DNA from: Candidatus Melainabacteria bacterium
GTDB taxonomy: Bacteria; Cyanobacteriota; Vampirovibrionia; Obscuribacterales; Obscuribacteraceae
Direction of reading: 5' to 3'
Length of the DNA: 64,000 bases
Assembly (NCBI GenBank): GCA_017307165.1
Contig: JAFKGK010000002.1
Location: 186,001 to 250,000, forward strand
In this document: one piece after another, positions 43,120 to 52,855 of the stretch
Layout of the letters: the number at the start of each line of letters is the position of its first letter
Numbering within the stretch: position 1 is the stretch's first letter
Position numbers and translations under genes: made by a program
The notes under the pieces: generated by a model
The model's input: the letters and a program-made list of their open reading frames with translations, nothing else
The model's database searches: none
What the model was told of the DNA's origin: nothing

Positions 43120-44019
43120 GTGTCGGGAACTCTGTATGTAATTGGAACACCAATAGGCAATCTAAAAGATATCTCTCCGCGTGTTCTAGAGGCTATTGCC
43201 GCTTGCGAGTGCATATACGCTGAGGATACGAGGGTATCTATCAAGTTGCTAAATCACCTTGATGTAAAGAAGAAGCTCCTTAGTTACCACAAACACAATG
43301 AAAGAGAAAAGCTAGAAGAAATTGGGACGCATCTCAGGGAGGGCAAAACAATTGGCCTGGTTAGTGACGCCGGGATGCCCGTTATAAGTGATCCCGGACA
43401 TGAGATGATCCAGTTAGCCGCTACGCTCAATGCAAAAATAGTGCCGATCGCCGGGCCGACTGCTTTTGTCCTGGCACTCGTGGCCTCTGGTCTCCCTGCT
43501 GATCGTTTTGTGTTTGAGGGCTTTCTCCCTGATAAGCAAAATGATCTGATCAAAGCTCTCGAGGGTCTCAAAGACGAAGTACGCACAATCATATTGTATG
43601 TATCGCCCCATAAGATTGCGCGTACTCTTAAAGAGATGCTGCCGCTTTTTGGTAATCGCAGAGCCTGCCTGGCAAGGGAGATTACAAAATACTTTGAAGA
43701 ATTTAGGCGCATGGACCTAAAAAGTCTCTTGCAGTGCCCGGATATCGATCAATTGCGCGGTGAACTCGTCTTAGTGATACACGGACGTGAGCCTGAGAGT
43801 TCACAAGTTTCAGACGGCGTCATCGCTGCTGACTGGTGGGAGCACAAAGACGATCGAGATCTGGTGGTGTCTTATGTACGCCTACTGGTGGATAGAGGCG
43901 AAAAATTGATGCGTGCGGCCAAGATGGCCGCAGACAAGTTTGGCATAGAAAAGGACCGCGTCTATCGTAGTGCTAGCGATGACATGTCCCGCGCATATAA
44001 AGAACGCAGTGGCGATTAG
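43120..44019 (+). CDS. rsmI: 16S rRNA (cytidine-1402-2'-O)-methyltransferase
   Basis: SAM-dependent methyltransferase of 299 aa that modifies C1402 in the ribosomal P site. Tetrapyrrole-methylase-fold motifs: YVIGTPIGNLKDISPR at the N-terminus, AEDTR, LVSDAGMPVISDPG and IAGPTAFVLAL, then FEGFLP. GTG at 43120 is the start, with AGAAGGGG roughly 14 nt upstream. The C-terminal 60 residues form the usual small extra domain. It is followed by uppP in the same direction. Confidence 0.95.
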   Translation: MSGTLYVIGTPIGNLKDISPRVLEAIAACECIYAEDTRVSIKLLNHLDVKKKLLSYHKHNEREKLEEIGTHLREGKTIGLVSDAGMPVISDPGHEMIQLAATLNAKIVPIAGPTAFVLALVASGLPADRFVFEGFLPDKQNDLIKALEGLKDEVRTIILYVSPHKIARTLKEMLPLFGNRRACLAREITKYFEEFRRMDLKSLLQCPDIDQLRGELVLVIHGREPESSQVSDGVIAADWWEHKDDRDLVVSYVRLLVDRGEKLMRAAKMAADKFGIEKDRVYRSASDDMSRAYKERSGD

Positions 44020-44087
44020 ATTTTGTCTCGATCTGTACTAAAATCCAAGGCTAGACAATTTTTGTTTGCAAAATCACGGGTATCAAA

Positions 44088-44930
44088 ATGTCCAATAGTA
44101 TAGATCTGGTTCAGGCACTGACACTAGGAGTAGTGCAGGGCTTGACCGAATTTTTGCCGATCAGCTCCACTGCCCATCTTCGCGTGGTGCCTGCTCTCAT
44201 GCACTGGCAAGATCCGGGTGCCGCCTTTAGTGCCGTTATACAGCTAGGTTCGGTGGCGGCTGTATTAGCCTATTTTGCAAGAGACATAGTCAGTATTGCC
44301 ACTGGTGCCCTTGCTGCTTTTATGCGTAAGGATCTAGCCGATAAGGATTTTAGACTGGCTGGAGCAATTGCAGTCGGGACAGTGCCCATCGTTGTCATAG
44401 GCCTGGCGATCAAAGGGCTGCTGGAAGCCGATGATAGTCCCCTCCGATCATTTTATGTTATCGGAGGAGCAGCTATCTTTATGGGTATTTTGCTCCTTGT
44501 GGCAGAACGTGCAAGCAAGCACCAGCGAGATATTGAGGAGATAAACGGTAAGGACGGATTGCTTGTAGGTCTTGGGCAGGCCATGGCCTTGATACCAGGT
44601 TGTTCTCGCTCCGGGTCGACTCTGACAGTAGCCATGCTGCTCAATATGAAACGTGCCGATGCTGCTAGATTTTCATTTTTGCTCGGCATTCCGGCTATTT
44701 TGGCCTCTGGCTTGCTCGAATTGAAGCATATGCTCGAGGCAGGACTTGCTCGAGATCAAAATAGCTTATTGAGTCTGATAGCTGGCTTGATCTCTTCCTT
44801 TGTCGTCAGCTATCTATCGATTGCCTGGTTGATCAAGTATCTGCAGACGCACGCAACCTGGATATTTGTCGGCTATCGCATCATATTTGGTATCACGATC
44901 ATCGCTCTTGCCGCATGCAAAATGATCTAA
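44088..44930 (+). CDS. uppP: Undecaprenyl-diphosphatase
   Basis: Integral membrane enzyme of 280 aa that recycles undecaprenyl diphosphate to the monophosphate carrier for peptidoglycan and polysaccharide export. Both family motifs are present: GLTEFLPISSTAHL near the N-terminus and ALIPGCSRSGSTLTVAMLL near residue 165, with seven or eight hydrophobic helices. ATG 44088; the ribosome-binding site is weak. Confidence 0.96.
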   Translation: MSNSIDLVQALTLGVVQGLTEFLPISSTAHLRVVPALMHWQDPGAAFSAVIQLGSVAAVLAYFARDIVSIATGALAAFMRKDLADKDFRLAGAIAVGTVPIVVIGLAIKGLLEADDSPLRSFYVIGGAAIFMGILLLVAERASKHQRDIEEINGKDGLLVGLGQAMALIPGCSRSGSTLTVAMLLNMKRADAARFSFLLGIPAILASGLLELKHMLEAGLARDQNSLLSLIAGLISSFVVSYLSIAWLIKYLQTHATWIFVGYRIIFGITIIALAACKMI

Positions 44931-44960
44931 TCAGACCTTTTTTGATTTGAGCACTTGTTA

Positions 44961-46238
44961 TCAGCGTCTCACAAAATGCACTTGCTTGGTCTGCATATCG
45001 ATAGTGTATTGATAATCCTGCCAAAAAGGCTGACCAAGCAAGGGTAGCTCCACATCAGTGTTGCTGCCATTGCGCACATAGACATCTAGATTGGCGCGAT
45101 CGATGGGGCCTAGTTTGATGCGACCGACATTGACGATCTTGCTGGTACCTGACCCTGATACTCCGCGAGTGGTCGCGGTAGGTGCATCGGCCGGGACTGT
45201 AATGCCGTATTTGCGTGCTTGTTCTTCGCTATGAAAAGACAAAACTGAAGCCGTATTGCCAGTGTCGAACATCACTGGATTTTTACGACCATTGATTTCG
45301 ATTTCGACTATGACTCGATTGCCTGCTTCTTTAAATTTAAAAGGCACGCTGTAGGCGTTACGTATAGCGCTGCCTGCGGTACCTTTCTTTTTTAGATGTA
45401 TGCGACCTGCACCGGCATCGATGGTGTAATCATAGCCTCTAAAAAATTCTTGTCCAAGCAGAGCGTTGGCTGGATTGTTCTCCGTGATCTCCACGGGGAG
45501 ATTGCGCTCCAATTGGCCGACACGGACTTTGCAAGGGCGTTTCCAGATATCGATAGCGGCGTCGCTGCTGGAGCCACTAGTCTGACCGTCAGGCTTGCCC
45601 AGGTTGCCGAGTGAAATGCCGGCCTGGTCCAATTGATTTTTGCCGACAAAGACACCTGGAGCGCCAGTGTCAAAGATCATCCTCATGCTCTTGCCATTAA
45701 TAGATACATCGAGCCAGACACGACCGTTACTGTCCTTTTCGCATCTTAGATCGCATTCGTCGGGTAGACCAGCTTCTAATGGGCGGTCGTAAGCACTGCT
45801 AGATTTTGCGGCGGAGGAGCTAGAACCAGCGCTAGAGCTTTCTTTGGGGCCAACTCCAGTTGAACCAGCGGGGGTGAGCTTGGCCAATATCTGCTTTGCA
45901 TACACGCCAAAGTTGCTGTTGGGAGCGAGAGTTTCGACTTGCTTGTAATAATTGGTGGCAATGTTGAACCTCCCTGTCATCTGGTAGCAGAGAGCTAGAT
46001 AATACAGCGCCGAATAATCCTGACTGTATGCAGCCAGGTGCTGATCGAGCAAGGTAATAGCACCGGCATAGTCATGCTGGTTGTATAGCTTGATAGCCTC
46101 ATCGCGTTTATTGATCGCGGCTTGGCTTTTAGCAGCCTGAGGTTTGGTGCCCTTAGCAGGAGCAGCCTCAGCGACAACGCTCTCTTGGACTAAAGCCAAA
46201 CCTATAACAAAACATATCGCCGCTTTAGCAAATCTCAT
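44961..46238 (-). CDS. Secreted TPR protein with two tandem retropepsin-like domains
   Basis: Protein of 425 aa from ATG 46238, 7 bp after the methylmalonyl-CoA mutase stop; the ORF extends upstream but this start gives a clean signal peptide (MRFAKAAICFVIGLALVQES). TPR-like units occupy residues 45-125, followed by a serine-rich linker. Two aspartic-protease lobes follow: MIFDTGAPGVFV with Asp190, and VMFDTGNTASVLS with Asp325, each with a later LLGQEFF/LLGQPFW loop and a YTID strand. Retroviral-type proteases carry one DTG per chain and dimerise; two lobes in one chain could pair intramolecularly as in pepsin. Likely a periplasmic protease; substrate unknown. Confidence 0.82.
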   Translation of the reverse strand: MRFAKAAICFVIGLALVQESVVAEAAPAKGTKPQAAKSQAAINKRDEAIKLYNQHDYAGAITLLDQHLAAYSQDYSALYYLALCYQMTGRFNIATNYYKQVETLAPNSNFGVYAKQILAKLTPAGSTGVGPKESSSAGSSSSAAKSSSAYDRPLEAGLPDECDLRCEKDSNGRVWLDVSINGKSMRMIFDTGAPGVFVGKNQLDQAGISLGNLGKPDGQTSGSSSDAAIDIWKRPCKVRVGQLERNLPVEITENNPANALLGQEFFRGYDYTIDAGAGRIHLKKKGTAGSAIRNAYSVPFKFKEAGNRVIVEIEINGRKNPVMFDTGNTASVLSFHSEEQARKYGITVPADAPTATTRGVSGSGTSKIVNVGRIKLGPIDRANLDVYVRNGSNTDVELPLLGQPFWQDYQYTIDMQTKQVHFVRR

Positions 46239-46245
46239 TACGAGA

Positions 46246-47886
46246 TCAGATGACTGCAGTTTCTCGGTAGGCTCCCCAGACTTCGCGCATGGCATCGCAG
46301 AGTTCTCCCAACGTTGCATAAGATTCGACGGCTTCTATGATATACGGGAAAGTATTTTCTTCGCTCCGCATCACGTCTTTGAGCTTGGCAAGCACTGCCT
46401 GGACCTTGTCATTGTCGCGGCGCGACTTGAGCACGGCAATGCGCTCTTTTTGCCTTTCTTCGTATTCGTTGCCGATTTTTAAGATCTCGATTTTGGAGCC
46501 GGGCGCTTCTTCTTTGAAGCCATTGAGACCAACAAAGATACGATCTTGAGTCTGCAATTTTTGTTCAAACTTGTAGGCCGAATCCGCGATCTCTTTCATA
46601 AAGAAACCTTTTTCGATACCGGATATGACACCACCGATCTCGTCGATCTTATCAAAATAGGCTTCGGCTTGCTTCTCTAGCTCGTCCGTTAGCCACTCGA
46701 TATAATACGATCCTGCCAGAGGGTCAGCCACTGTGGTGACGCCTGTCTCGTAAGCAATGATCTGCTGAGTGCGCAGAGCTATGTGCGCAGCTTTTTCGGT
46801 GGGGAGGCCCAGGACTTCGTCCATGGAGTTGGTGTGCAGGCTCTGCGTGCCGCCCAGCACTCCAGCCATGGCTTCGATTGCTGTGCGGATAATGTTGTTT
46901 TCTGGTTGTGGTGCAGTCAGGCTGCAACCTGCAGTCTGGGTATGAAAACGCAATTTGAGTGAGCGCTCGTCTTTGGCGCCGTATTTATCTTTCATGCGAC
47001 GTGCCCAGATTCGACGTGCCGCTCTGTACTTGCAGATCTCTTCAAAAAAGTCGATGTGGGCGTTAAAGAAAAAGGAAAGGCGAGGAACAAACTCATCTAC
47101 TTTTAGCCCGGCAGCAATGCCTGCGTCGACATAGGCAAAACCATCGGCGAGAGTAAAGGCCAATTCTTGTACGGCAGTCGCCCCAGCCTCGCGGATGTGA
47201 TATCCAGAAACCGAGATATGATTCCATTTGGGTACGTTGCGAGTGCAAAACACCATCATGTCCTGTATCAGCCTGAGGGCTGGACGCGGAGGCACTAGAT
47301 AGGTCTTTTGGGCGATGTACTCTTTAAAGATGTCGTTTTGCAGGGTGCCATTGAGGCTCTTCCAGTCGATCCCGCGCTTTTTGGCATTGGCGAGAAACAT
47401 GGCAAAGATGATGACGGCTGGACCATTGATGGTCATCGAAGTGGAGACCTTGTCCAGAGGCAGATCTTTATAGAGGATCTCCATGTCTTCGAGAGAGTCT
47501 ATAGCTACGCCGCAGACCCCGACCTCACCGAGTGACTTGGGATGATCTGAGTCGTAACCCATGAGGGTGGGGAGGTCAAAGGCTGTCGACAAGCCTGTCT
47601 GGCCTTGAGCAAGTAGATACTTGAAGCGTTTGTTGGTTTCTTCGGGACCGCCAAAACCGGCAAACTGCCGCATAGTCCATACCTTGCCACGGTACATGCT
47701 CTCATGTATGCCACGGGTATAAGGATAGATGCCCGGATCGGCAAGATCGCGATCGTAGTCGAGCGCTTGTACGTCCTCTTTTGTATAAAAAGGTTTTAGC
47801 GGGATGCCCGAAAGCGTTTCGAAGGTCTTTTCTACTTTATCTGCTTTCTGGGGGCTTTTTGTCCCTGCGCTCATTTCTTTGACCAT
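46246..47886 (-). CDS. mcmA1: Methylmalonyl-CoA mutase, large catalytic subunit without B12 domain
   Basis: Protein of 546 aa matching the TIM-barrel half of acyl-CoA mutases: [48 protein letters not shown] and [20 protein letters not shown]. These enzymes interconvert methylmalonyl-CoA and succinyl-CoA with adenosylcobalamin. The cobalamin-binding domain (HxDxxG) is absent, so a separate small subunit must exist elsewhere, as in archaeal and some bacterial two-chain mutases. An isobutyryl-CoA or other mutase specificity is possible. ATG 47886 follows GAGG at 5 nt. The aspartic protease gene follows by 7 bp. Confidence 0.92.
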   Translation of the reverse strand: MVKEMSAGTKSPQKADKVEKTFETLSGIPLKPFYTKEDVQALDYDRDLADPGIYPYTRGIHESMYRGKVWTMRQFAGFGGPEETNKRFKYLLAQGQTGLSTAFDLPTLMGYDSDHPKSLGEVGVCGVAIDSLEDMEILYKDLPLDKVSTSMTINGPAVIIFAMFLANAKKRGIDWKSLNGTLQNDIFKEYIAQKTYLVPPRPALRLIQDMMVFCTRNVPKWNHISVSGYHIREAGATAVQELAFTLADGFAYVDAGIAAGLKVDEFVPRLSFFFNAHIDFFEEICKYRAARRIWARRMKDKYGAKDERSLKLRFHTQTAGCSLTAPQPENNIIRTAIEAMAGVLGGTQSLHTNSMDEVLGLPTEKAAHIALRTQQIIAYETGVTTVADPLAGSYYIEWLTDELEKQAEAYFDKIDEIGGVISGIEKGFFMKEIADSAYKFEQKLQTQDRIFVGLNGFKEEAPGSKIEILKIGNEYEERQKERIAVLKSRRDNDKVQAVLAKLKDVMRSEENTFPYIIEAVESYATLGELCDAMREVWGAYRETAVI

Positions 47887-48013
47887 TGTTGCCTCTTTTT
47901 ACAGCTCGTAAAAATCAATATTATCTAGAGTATGATTCTCTCGGAAATTTGCCTGGTAGGTCAGGTTATACCGTAATTTTTTCATAAATCAGTCTATTTA
48001 TCGAGGAAAAGTC

Positions 48014-49750
48014 GTGTCATCAACTCTCAGTGCTGCCAATTGCGTCGATGCCATCCTTCAATCGGATGATCCTATCGAGGTACGTGCTCCCCACGGTAAG
48101 GACTTGGTCTGTAAAGGCTGGATCCAAGAAGCAGCACTGCGCATGCTTTTAAATAATCTCGATCCCGATGTGGCCGAGCGCCCTCTAGATCTCATCGTCT
48201 ACGGCGGATTAGGCAAGGCAGCACGCAACTGGGATTGCTTAAAGGCCATCGTGCGCACCCTCATCGATCTCGAAGGCGATGAGACTCTATTGGTGCAGTC
48301 AGGCAAACCCGTCGGAGTATTCAAGAGTCATGCCGATGCCCCACGAGTCCTGATAGCCAATAGCAACCTCGTAGGCAAGTGGGCAAACTGGGAGCACTTT
48401 AGAGAGCTAGATAAAAAAGGTCTGATGATGTATGGCCAGATGACCGCCGGCTCCTGGATCTATATCGGTACCCAGGGTATTTTGCAGGGTACCTACGAGA
48501 CGTTTGCCGCACTTGCTGCAAAGCACTTTGCCGATGGGACTCTCAAAGGGCGGATCGTTCTGACTGCCGGGCTTGGTGGCATGGGTGGTGCTCAACCGCT
48601 AGCCGTGACCATGAACGGCGGTGTAGCTATTTGTGTCGAAGTAGACGAGACGAGGCTGGAGCGTCGTCTCGAAACCAAATACCTCGACATCAAGGCCAGA
48701 GATCTCGAGCATGCTCTTGCTCTTGCAAATGAAGCCAAATCTGCTGGCCAAGCACTCTCCATTGGAGTCCTTGGCAATGCTGCCGATCTATTGCCCAGGC
48801 TGGTTGAGATGGGCTTTGTGCCTGATGTCCTTACCGATCAGACCAGCAGCCATGATCCTCTCAATGGTTATATCCCTCTCGATGCTGATGGCAAGCCCAT
48901 GAGCCTTGCTGCTGCTGCACGACTGAGAGAGCAGGATGTCGAAAGATATCTCGATCTATCCAAAAAGGCCATAGCGAGACACGTACAAGCTATGCTCGCT
49001 CTGCAGAAAAACGGCGCCATCACGTTCGACTATGGCAATAACATCAGGCAGGTAGCTTTCGATCAGGGCGTCAAAGACGCTTTCGATTTTCCCGGCTTCG
49101 TTCCTGCTTTCATTCGTCCTCTTTTTTGCGAAGGCAAGGGGCCATTCCGCTGGGCCTGCCTCTCTGGAGATCCGCGCGACATTCAGACCATAGATGCCGC
49201 CATTCTCGAGCATTTCCCACAAGACAAGCATCTGGCACGCTGGATCAAGATGGCAGGTGAAAAGGTCAAGTTTCAAGGTCTGCCGGCTCGCATCTGCTGG
49301 CTGGGATATGGAGATAGAGCAAAATTGGGTGGGATTATTAATGATCTGGTTGCCTCTGGCAAGGTCTCTGCGCCCGTCGTAATAGGCCGCGATCACCTCG
49401 ACTCAGGCTCTGTCGCCTCTCCCAATCGAGAGACCGAAGGTATGATGGACGGATCTGATGCTGTTGCCGACTGGGTTTATCTCAATGCCATGATAAATGT
49501 CGCAGGTGGGGCCAGCTGGGTTTCTCTTCATCATGGTGGCGGTGTCGGCATGGGTTATTCCTTGCATTCAGGACAGGTCATTGTTGCAGACGGTACTCCA
49601 GAGGCTGCAGCCAGGCTAGAACGTGTGTTGACCACCGATCCCGGCATGGGAGTGATCCGTCACGTAGATGCTGGCTATCAACAAGCTATAGATTTTGCTG
49701 AAAAGGCCGGAGTAAGAGTGCCAATGAGGCAAAAGCCAGGTAAAAATTAG
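48014..49750 (+). CDS. hutU: Urocanate hydratase
   Basis: Second step of histidine degradation (urocanate to imidazolonepropionate), using tightly bound NAD. The protein has 578 aa with the NAD motif [12 protein letters not shown], the [14 protein letters not shown] loop and C-terminal [18 protein letters not shown] 48014 follows GAGGAAAAG. No other hut genes are in the window. It diverges from the mutase gene, so the two catabolic genes share a 127-bp promoter region. Confidence 0.95.
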   Translation: MSSTLSAANCVDAILQSDDPIEVRAPHGKDLVCKGWIQEAALRMLLNNLDPDVAERPLDLIVYGGLGKAARNWDCLKAIVRTLIDLEGDETLLVQSGKPVGVFKSHADAPRVLIANSNLVGKWANWEHFRELDKKGLMMYGQMTAGSWIYIGTQGILQGTYETFAALAAKHFADGTLKGRIVLTAGLGGMGGAQPLAVTMNGGVAICVEVDETRLERRLETKYLDIKARDLEHALALANEAKSAGQALSIGVLGNAADLLPRLVEMGFVPDVLTDQTSSHDPLNGYIPLDADGKPMSLAAAARLREQDVERYLDLSKKAIARHVQAMLALQKNGAITFDYGNNIRQVAFDQGVKDAFDFPGFVPAFIRPLFCEGKGPFRWACLSGDPRDIQTIDAAILEHFPQDKHLARWIKMAGEKVKFQGLPARICWLGYGDRAKLGGIINDLVASGKVSAPVVIGRDHLDSGSVASPNRETEGMMDGSDAVADWVYLNAMINVAGGASWVSLHHGGGVGMGYSLHSGQVIVADGTPEAAARLERVLTTDPGMGVIRHVDAGYQQAIDFAEKAGVRVPMRQKPGKN

Positions 49751-49778
49751 AGAAATCTTTTATTACCCTTGTCAAATC

Positions 49779-49815
49779 GCCTAATCAGCAGTCTCGGCAG
49801 AGGCTATGATTAGGC
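49779..49815 (+). promoter_or_regulatory. Hairpin immediately upstream of lysC
   Basis: A perfect 9-bp inverted repeat, GCCTAATCA (49779-49787) and TGATTAGGC (49807-49815), encloses a 19-nt loop. It ends 1 nt before the lysC ATG and holds the best Shine-Dalgarno match (AGAGG, 49799-49803) in the loop. It may tune translation initiation or be a dyad operator; too small for a lysine riboswitch. Confidence 0.4.
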
Positions 49816-49816
49816 A

Positions 49817-51076
49817 ATGTCAAGACTGGTGCAGAAATTTGGCGGAACAAGTGTTGCCGATGTCGGCAAGATAGGTCGTGCCGCGCAGATTGCAGTCGAG
49901 ACTGCTGCGGCGGGACATGAGGTCGCAGTGGTGGTTTCTGCCATGGGGCATACCACCGACCATCTGATCTCGCTAGCCGAGCAGATTGCGCCTGATACTA
50001 GCCAGCTCAACGCTCGCGAGATGGATATGCTATTAGCCACCGGGGAGCAGGTGTCCATAGCACTCATGACCATGGCTATCCAAAAGCTGGGTATGGAGGC
50101 GAGATCCTTCACCGGTGCACAGGCTGGAGTCATTACCGAAAACCGCCATGGCATGGCAAAGATACAAGAGGTGCGAGCCGATCGCCTCGAAGGCAGTTTG
50201 AGGCGAGGCGAGATTGCTGTCGTGGCTGGTTTTCAGGGAGTGACCGAAAGTCACGAGCTGACCACTCTCGGTCGCGGCGGCAGCGATACTACGGCTGTGG
50301 CGCTCGCGGCCAGTCTAGGCGCCGATCGCTGCGATATCTACACCGACGTTGAAGGCGTCTACACAGCCGACCCCCGGATAGTGCAAGATGCTCGTAAACT
50401 AGCCTCGGTCAGCTACGAAGAAATGCTCGAATTGGCCTATACGGGAGCCCAAGTGATGAATGCCAGATCGGTGGAGTTAGCCATGGATAATCAAGTCGCC
50501 GTGAGAGTCAGATCTACTTTTGTGCCAGAGGATCCCGGCACGCTCATCACGCACAAATTGGCCTCTCCAGAATACGCCATCGCCGGCATTGCCTGCGACA
50601 TGAATAGTGCCCTGATCAGGCTCAAATCACTGAGCACCCTGGCTGACATGCGTCCTCTCGAAGGCGTTTCCCAGTTATTTACGCGCTTGATGGAGCTGGC
50701 TATACAGACCGACATGGTAATGGTGATCAAGCACGAGGACGAACCTGCGCAAGAAGTGACTTTCACTGTGGACAAGGCATTTCTCACTCGAGTCAATCAA
50801 TTGATCGAGTCCTTGGCAGTGCCTCTAGGCAATCCGCTCATGCAAGTAGAAACCGACCTGGCCAAGATCTCGATAGTAGGACGTCGTTTGACCAGCCGCC
50901 CCGAACTAGTGGCTATGGTTTTTAATACGCTCAATGAGGCGGAGATCCCAGTCAATCTCGTAGCTACAGGCGATATGCGTGTCAGCGTGCTAATGCCAGC
51001 TCGCTATGGCCGCGAGGCGGTAAAATTGATACATGAGCGCTTTCATCTAGCGGAGGGCGCGATCACCTTCATCTGA
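49817..51076 (+). CDS. lysC: Aspartate kinase
   Basis: First enzyme of the aspartate family pathway (lysine, threonine, methionine and diaminopimelate). The protein has 419 aa: kinase domain with VQKFGGTSV at the start, [16 protein letters not shown] and [15 protein letters not shown], followed by two C-terminal ACT domains (residues about 265-419). Most true cyanobacteria carry a longer enzyme with four ACT domains, so this form is nearer the common bacterial type. Feedback inhibition through ACT is likely. A hairpin precedes the start. Confidence 0.95.
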   Translation: MSRLVQKFGGTSVADVGKIGRAAQIAVETAAAGHEVAVVVSAMGHTTDHLISLAEQIAPDTSQLNAREMDMLLATGEQVSIALMTMAIQKLGMEARSFTGAQAGVITENRHGMAKIQEVRADRLEGSLRRGEIAVVAGFQGVTESHELTTLGRGGSDTTAVALAASLGADRCDIYTDVEGVYTADPRIVQDARKLASVSYEEMLELAYTGAQVMNARSVELAMDNQVAVRVRSTFVPEDPGTLITHKLASPEYAIAGIACDMNSALIRLKSLSTLADMRPLEGVSQLFTRLMELAIQTDMVMVIKHEDEPAQEVTFTVDKAFLTRVNQLIESLAVPLGNPLMQVETDLAKISIVGRRLTSRPELVAMVFNTLNEAEIPVNLVATGDMRVSVLMPARYGREAVKLIHERFHLAEGAITFI

Positions 51077-51087
51077 TCGGAAACCTT

Positions 51088-51486
51088 ATGTCCAGCTCTT
51101 CTTTCGACAATTTATTCAATAAGGTCAAAGGCGCCACGAGGCAGGCTGCCGATCAGACCAACAGAGCTGCTCGACAGGCCAAACTAAAGATGACGATCAT
51201 GTCTCTGCAATCCGAAAAGCTAAGGCATTTTCAAATGATCGGCATGGCGACTTTTATGTTTTATGCAGAAAAGAAAAAAATCGATGGTGATATCTTGCAA
51301 GGCAAGATACAAGAAGAATTGCGGCAGGTGGAAAGGATAGATCAAAAAATCGCCGAACTCGAGGCCGAGATCAATGCACCTTCTGAACAAAATCAAACCC
51401 CAGACGATCTAGAGTCCAAGAGCCCTGAGGCCAAAAGCACCGAGCCCAAAAGCGGAGAAAGCAGATATGACAATCCGTTCTATTGA
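51088..51486 (+). CDS. Hypothetical coiled-coil protein, 132 aa
   Basis: Unrecognised. ATG 51088 lies 11 bp after lysC behind CGGAAA. Residues 15-105 are strongly helical and amphipathic with coiled-coil character (EELRQVERIDQKIAELEAEI); the tail is rich in Glu, Pro, Ser and Lys. No signal peptide. Its 3' end overlaps the next gene by 20 bp, so expression with lysC and the downstream gene is likely. It could be a small structural or phasin-like protein, but no family is assigned. Confidence 0.8.
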   Translation: MSSSSFDNLFNKVKGATRQAADQTNRAARQAKLKMTIMSLQSEKLRHFQMIGMATFMFYAEKKKIDGDILQGKIQEELRQVERIDQKIAELEAEINAPSEQNQTPDDLESKSPEAKSTEPKSGESRYDNPFY

Positions 51487-52066
51487 TTTATTATCTAGAG
51501 CAAGGCTGGTCTGGGCTGTGGCAATATTCGGCTGCCTTTCTGTCGCTCAGGCTCACGCAGACAGCATTTCGCCCAATATCAATGATGGTGGCAAGACCTA
51601 CTCCGACGAAAAGCCAAACGCAGCATTTTTTGGCAAAGGCGTTGCTGGTCGTATGAGCGAAGCCAGCTTTTTGCGATTTTCGGCCGAGCAGGCCCTACTC
51701 GAAAATGACTTCGATGCAGCCTACAAAAAATCGACCAAGGCCCTGCAGCTCGATCCAGGCGATCCTGCTACACATATACTTTATGCAAAGTCTATGACAG
51801 GTCAACTGCGCCAGCAAATCGATGCGCAAAAAAATCCGGATGATCTGCAGATAGACAGGCAATTGCTGTCCAGGTGCATAAAAGAATGGAAGATGATCCA
51901 ACGTCACGACGCAGATATTTCAGAACAATTTGAAGCCCGCTCTCAGGTTCGCAAATTGCTCAAAGTGGTCAAGACGATCAAGCTGCAAGATCTGGCCAAA
52001 GCCGAAAAAGAAAAATTAGAACAAGAAAAACGCGCAATCGCTACTGGGGCAGAAAAACATCTCTAG
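51467..52066 (+). CDS. Secreted TPR-like protein, 199 aa
   Basis: A signal peptide (residues about 10-32, ending AQAHADS) is followed by a TPR-like pair (ASFLRFSAEQALLENDFDAA and the following helix to DPGDPATHIL) and a lysine/glutamate-rich helical tail. GAGAAAG precedes the ATG. It probably lies in the periplasm. It converges with the lipM-like gene with a 2-bp gap. Function unknown. Confidence 0.8.
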   Translation: MTIRSIDLLSRARLVWAVAIFGCLSVAQAHADSISPNINDGGKTYSDEKPNAAFFGKGVAGRMSEASFLRFSAEQALLENDFDAAYKKSTKALQLDPGDPATHILYAKSMTGQLRQQIDAQKNPDDLQIDRQLLSRCIKEWKMIQRHDADISEQFEARSQVRKLLKVVKTIKLQDLAKAEKEKLEQEKRAIATGAEKHL

Positions 52067-52068
52067 TC

Positions 52069-52851
52069 CTAGACTGCATATTTGCCAGTGGCGATCAGAT
52101 CTTGCACTCTGATCATCTCTATTGGCTCGAGAGGACTGTGGATCATTTCAGCATCAAATATCTGGGCAAAGGCTCGAGTAATGGCATCAGCTACAGTGGC
52201 GCGATCAAAATGACCGATGTCTTTAAGATTGGCGTGCCTGGCTGGTGCATCCTGTACCTTTGATAGACCCAAAAGCTCCGGCATCAAGGTCTGGGATTGA
52301 TCCAGCATGATCGAGCCATGCTGCAGCACTCCCTCGTTGCGACGCAATTGGGCAGAGCCGACTAGCTTTTTGCCTTGATATTGGAGATCGGCCTGAGTGC
52401 TAGCCTCAAAACAATCAGCTAGACTGCGATATTTTGCCTCTGTAGAGCCTAGCGAGCATTGGACTCCGAGAGATTGCAAGCCTTGCAAAAGGGGCTCGCA
52501 TATCTGCTTGTATGCGGCGTTGACTGAAGGCATCAGATAGCCGCCTGCTTTTTCAGGGCTCTTGCTGCGACCAATAAAGCTGTAGGTCAATTCGCCTTGG
52601 TGCAGCACGGCACGGCCACCTGTGGCTCTCCTGACAGTATCGATGCCTTTGGCATTAATCGATCGTGTCAGATCTGGATCTACTTTTTGAGCGTAGCCAA
52701 ACGATACTGCAGGTGGTTGCCAATCATAAAAACGTAGACAGCCATCCCAAGTTGATTGAGTGAGAGAGTCCAGGAGCATTTCGTCGATGGCCATATTGGA
52801 CTCGGCGTTGTGGGCTGTATCTGGCAGTAGTCTAAATCGGAGCTTTTTCAA
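52069..52851 (-). CDS. lipM: Octanoyltransferase/lipoate-protein ligase family (LipM-like)
   Basis: Protein of 260 aa of the LplA/LipM/LipL family, which attaches octanoyl or lipoyl groups to lipoyl domains. RRATGGRAVLHQGELTYSF and GKKLVGSAQLRRNEGVLQHGS are present, as is a cysteine in DCFEAS (Cys147), near the position of the LipM catalytic cysteine (Cys150 in Bacillus). That supports octanoyl transfer from acyl carrier protein rather than ATP-dependent ligation. TTG 52851 lies 4 bp after the pdp stop. Confidence 0.85.
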   Translation of the reverse strand: MKKLRFRLLPDTAHNAESNMAIDEMLLDSLTQSTWDGCLRFYDWQPPAVSFGYAQKVDPDLTRSINAKGIDTVRRATGGRAVLHQGELTYSFIGRSKSPEKAGGYLMPSVNAAYKQICEPLLQGLQSLGVQCSLGSTEAKYRSLADCFEASTQADLQYQGKKLVGSAQLRRNEGVLQHGSIMLDQSQTLMPELLGLSKVQDAPARHANLKDIGHFDRATVADAITRAFAQIFDAEMIHSPLEPIEMIRVQDLIATGKYAV

Positions 52852-52855
52852 GGTC

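Noticed and set aside
49751-49816. Lysine riboswitch before lysC
   Set aside because: The whole intergenic region is 66 bp, far shorter than the known aptamer; only a simple hairpin is present.
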